Of a stretch of 64,000 nt of DNA, positions 63,405 to 64,000 are shown in pieces. Below the pieces are notes generated by a model. The model worked only from the letters and a program-made list of their open reading frames with translations, was not told the origin of the DNA and did no database searches. The translations under genes were made by a program, and so were the position numbers. The stretch comes from Lepisosteus oculatus (Eukaryota > Chordata > Actinopteri > Semionotiformes > Lepisosteidae), in NCBI RefSeq assembly GCF_040954835.1, contig NC_090698.1, positions 51,036,284 through 51,100,283 on the forward strand. The letters run 5' to 3'. Each line of letters starts with the position of its first letter. Position 1 is the stretch's first letter.

Positions 63405-64000
63405 GGTCATTCCTCGCTTTTCACAGGGGATAGGTTCCAAGACTTTCCACAAAAAGTGAACATCTGCAAATAATTGACCGCCCTCTCCAAAACAACCCCG
63501 GTCCCAAAAAAACAATATTTTAGTTTTCTTTTTCTAATCGAGGGCAATTTAGAGAACATTCGAGAGCATATTACTTGATTTTCACATGTTGTGACACATG
63601 GAAAGGGAGGGGGAAAACGAAGGAAAGGCATAAAAGTCTTGGTAACAAATAACTAATTTTTCTACCCAATAAACAACTTTATTAGGATTTCAAGCATTTT
63701 TATACAGTTTTAATGTTTCTTTGATATTAAATCCCTTTTAGTCATTTAACAAAATAATGAAAATGAAAAGCATTTTATATTTCACTCACTTTTAATGTCA
63801 TTTTGTGACTGGTTCACTTTCGCTGGTTTGAGATTTTCTTTCTTTTAACGTGTCTAAAAGAGCAACGTTCTCTGGCAAAATCATCACTTTCTTGAGTCTT
63901 TTAGTTCCACGATTGCTAGCACGAGAACTAGAAGCACGGTTAGGTCCCATATTTAATATAAATAACGTATATGGGGCAAAAAAAACTTCACTTGAAGAAA
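63405..64000 (-). mobile_element. Tigger/pogo-like transposon fragment, continues to the window edge
   Basis: The left end, CGGTCATTCCTCGCTTTTCA then GGGGATAGGTTCCAAGAC, matches the usual Tigger terminus (CCTCGCTTTACGCGGGGGATGGGTTCC-like). Inside lies a short minus-strand frame with the start of a pogo-type helix-turn-helix. The opposite terminus was not found within the window. It is an internally shortened copy. Confidence 0.65.
63798..63950 (-). pseudogene. Truncated Tigger-like transposase N-terminus (50 codons)
   Basis: The frame starts MGPNRASSSRASNRGTKRLK and continues KVMILPENVALLDTLKERKS to a TGA. The KR-KKV-x-L-x-E-x-x-x-LLDxLKEGKS pattern is the start of the pogo/CENP-B type DNA-binding domain of Tigger transposases. 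The helix-turn-helix is cut short by the stop and nothing of the catalytic DDE region follows. Confidence 0.55.

Overview
The window looks like a stretch of a ray-finned fish nuclear genome. It is AT-rich and intron-bearing. Its repeats are typical of fish: 5S-rRNA-derived and tRNA-derived SINEs, an L2/CR1/Rex1-like LINE, Tc1-like, hAT (ZMYM1/TTF-finger type) and Tigger-like DNA transposons. No bacterial, plasmid or CRISPR features are present. The species cannot be fixed from the sequence alone.

Two host genes can be supported, both on the minus strand. The first is exon 1 of slc12a2 (Na-K-2Cl cotransporter NKCC1) at 29824-29219. It encodes the cytoplasmic N-terminus with two RFxV kinase-docking motifs and the regulatory threonine cluster, and ends in a clean splice donor. 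Everything to the left (1-29218) is most simply its first intron; I found no exon 2. The second is the 3' end of a coiled-coil gene in three phase-compatible exons (60303-60247, 59695-59563, 57158-56638) with a stop codon and polyA signal. Its position upstream of slc12a2, in the same orientation, fits the vertebrate order CCDC192-SLC12A2, so ccdc192 is the likely identity.

Layout: 1-29218, intron with a 5'-truncated LINE (3902-5790), tRNA-SINEs near 7.4 and 8.3 kb, 5S-SINEs at 13.8 and 22.0 kb, and an unidentified serine/tyrosine-rich broken reading frame at 21.3-21.6 kb. 29219-30500, slc12a2 exon 1 and its CpG-rich 5' flank. 30.5-56.5 kb, intergenic DNA with a 5S-SINE fragment, SINE fragments, an internally deleted hAT nested in a decayed Tc1-like element (39.2-41.7 kb), and a nearly complete dead Tc1 element with TA target duplication (42784-44413). 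55.3-56.2 kb, an unclassified block with a Tigger-like end and a 217-codon frame. 56.6-60.3 kb, the coiled-coil gene, with an old Tc1 fossil in one intron. 61-64 kb, SINE copies and a Tigger-like fragment.

I see no evidence for a novel multi-gene system. The most useful observations are the reconstructed ccdc192-like exons, the shared 3' tails of the LINE and the 5S-SINE, the nested hAT-in-Tc1 structure, and two unexplained coding-like frames.
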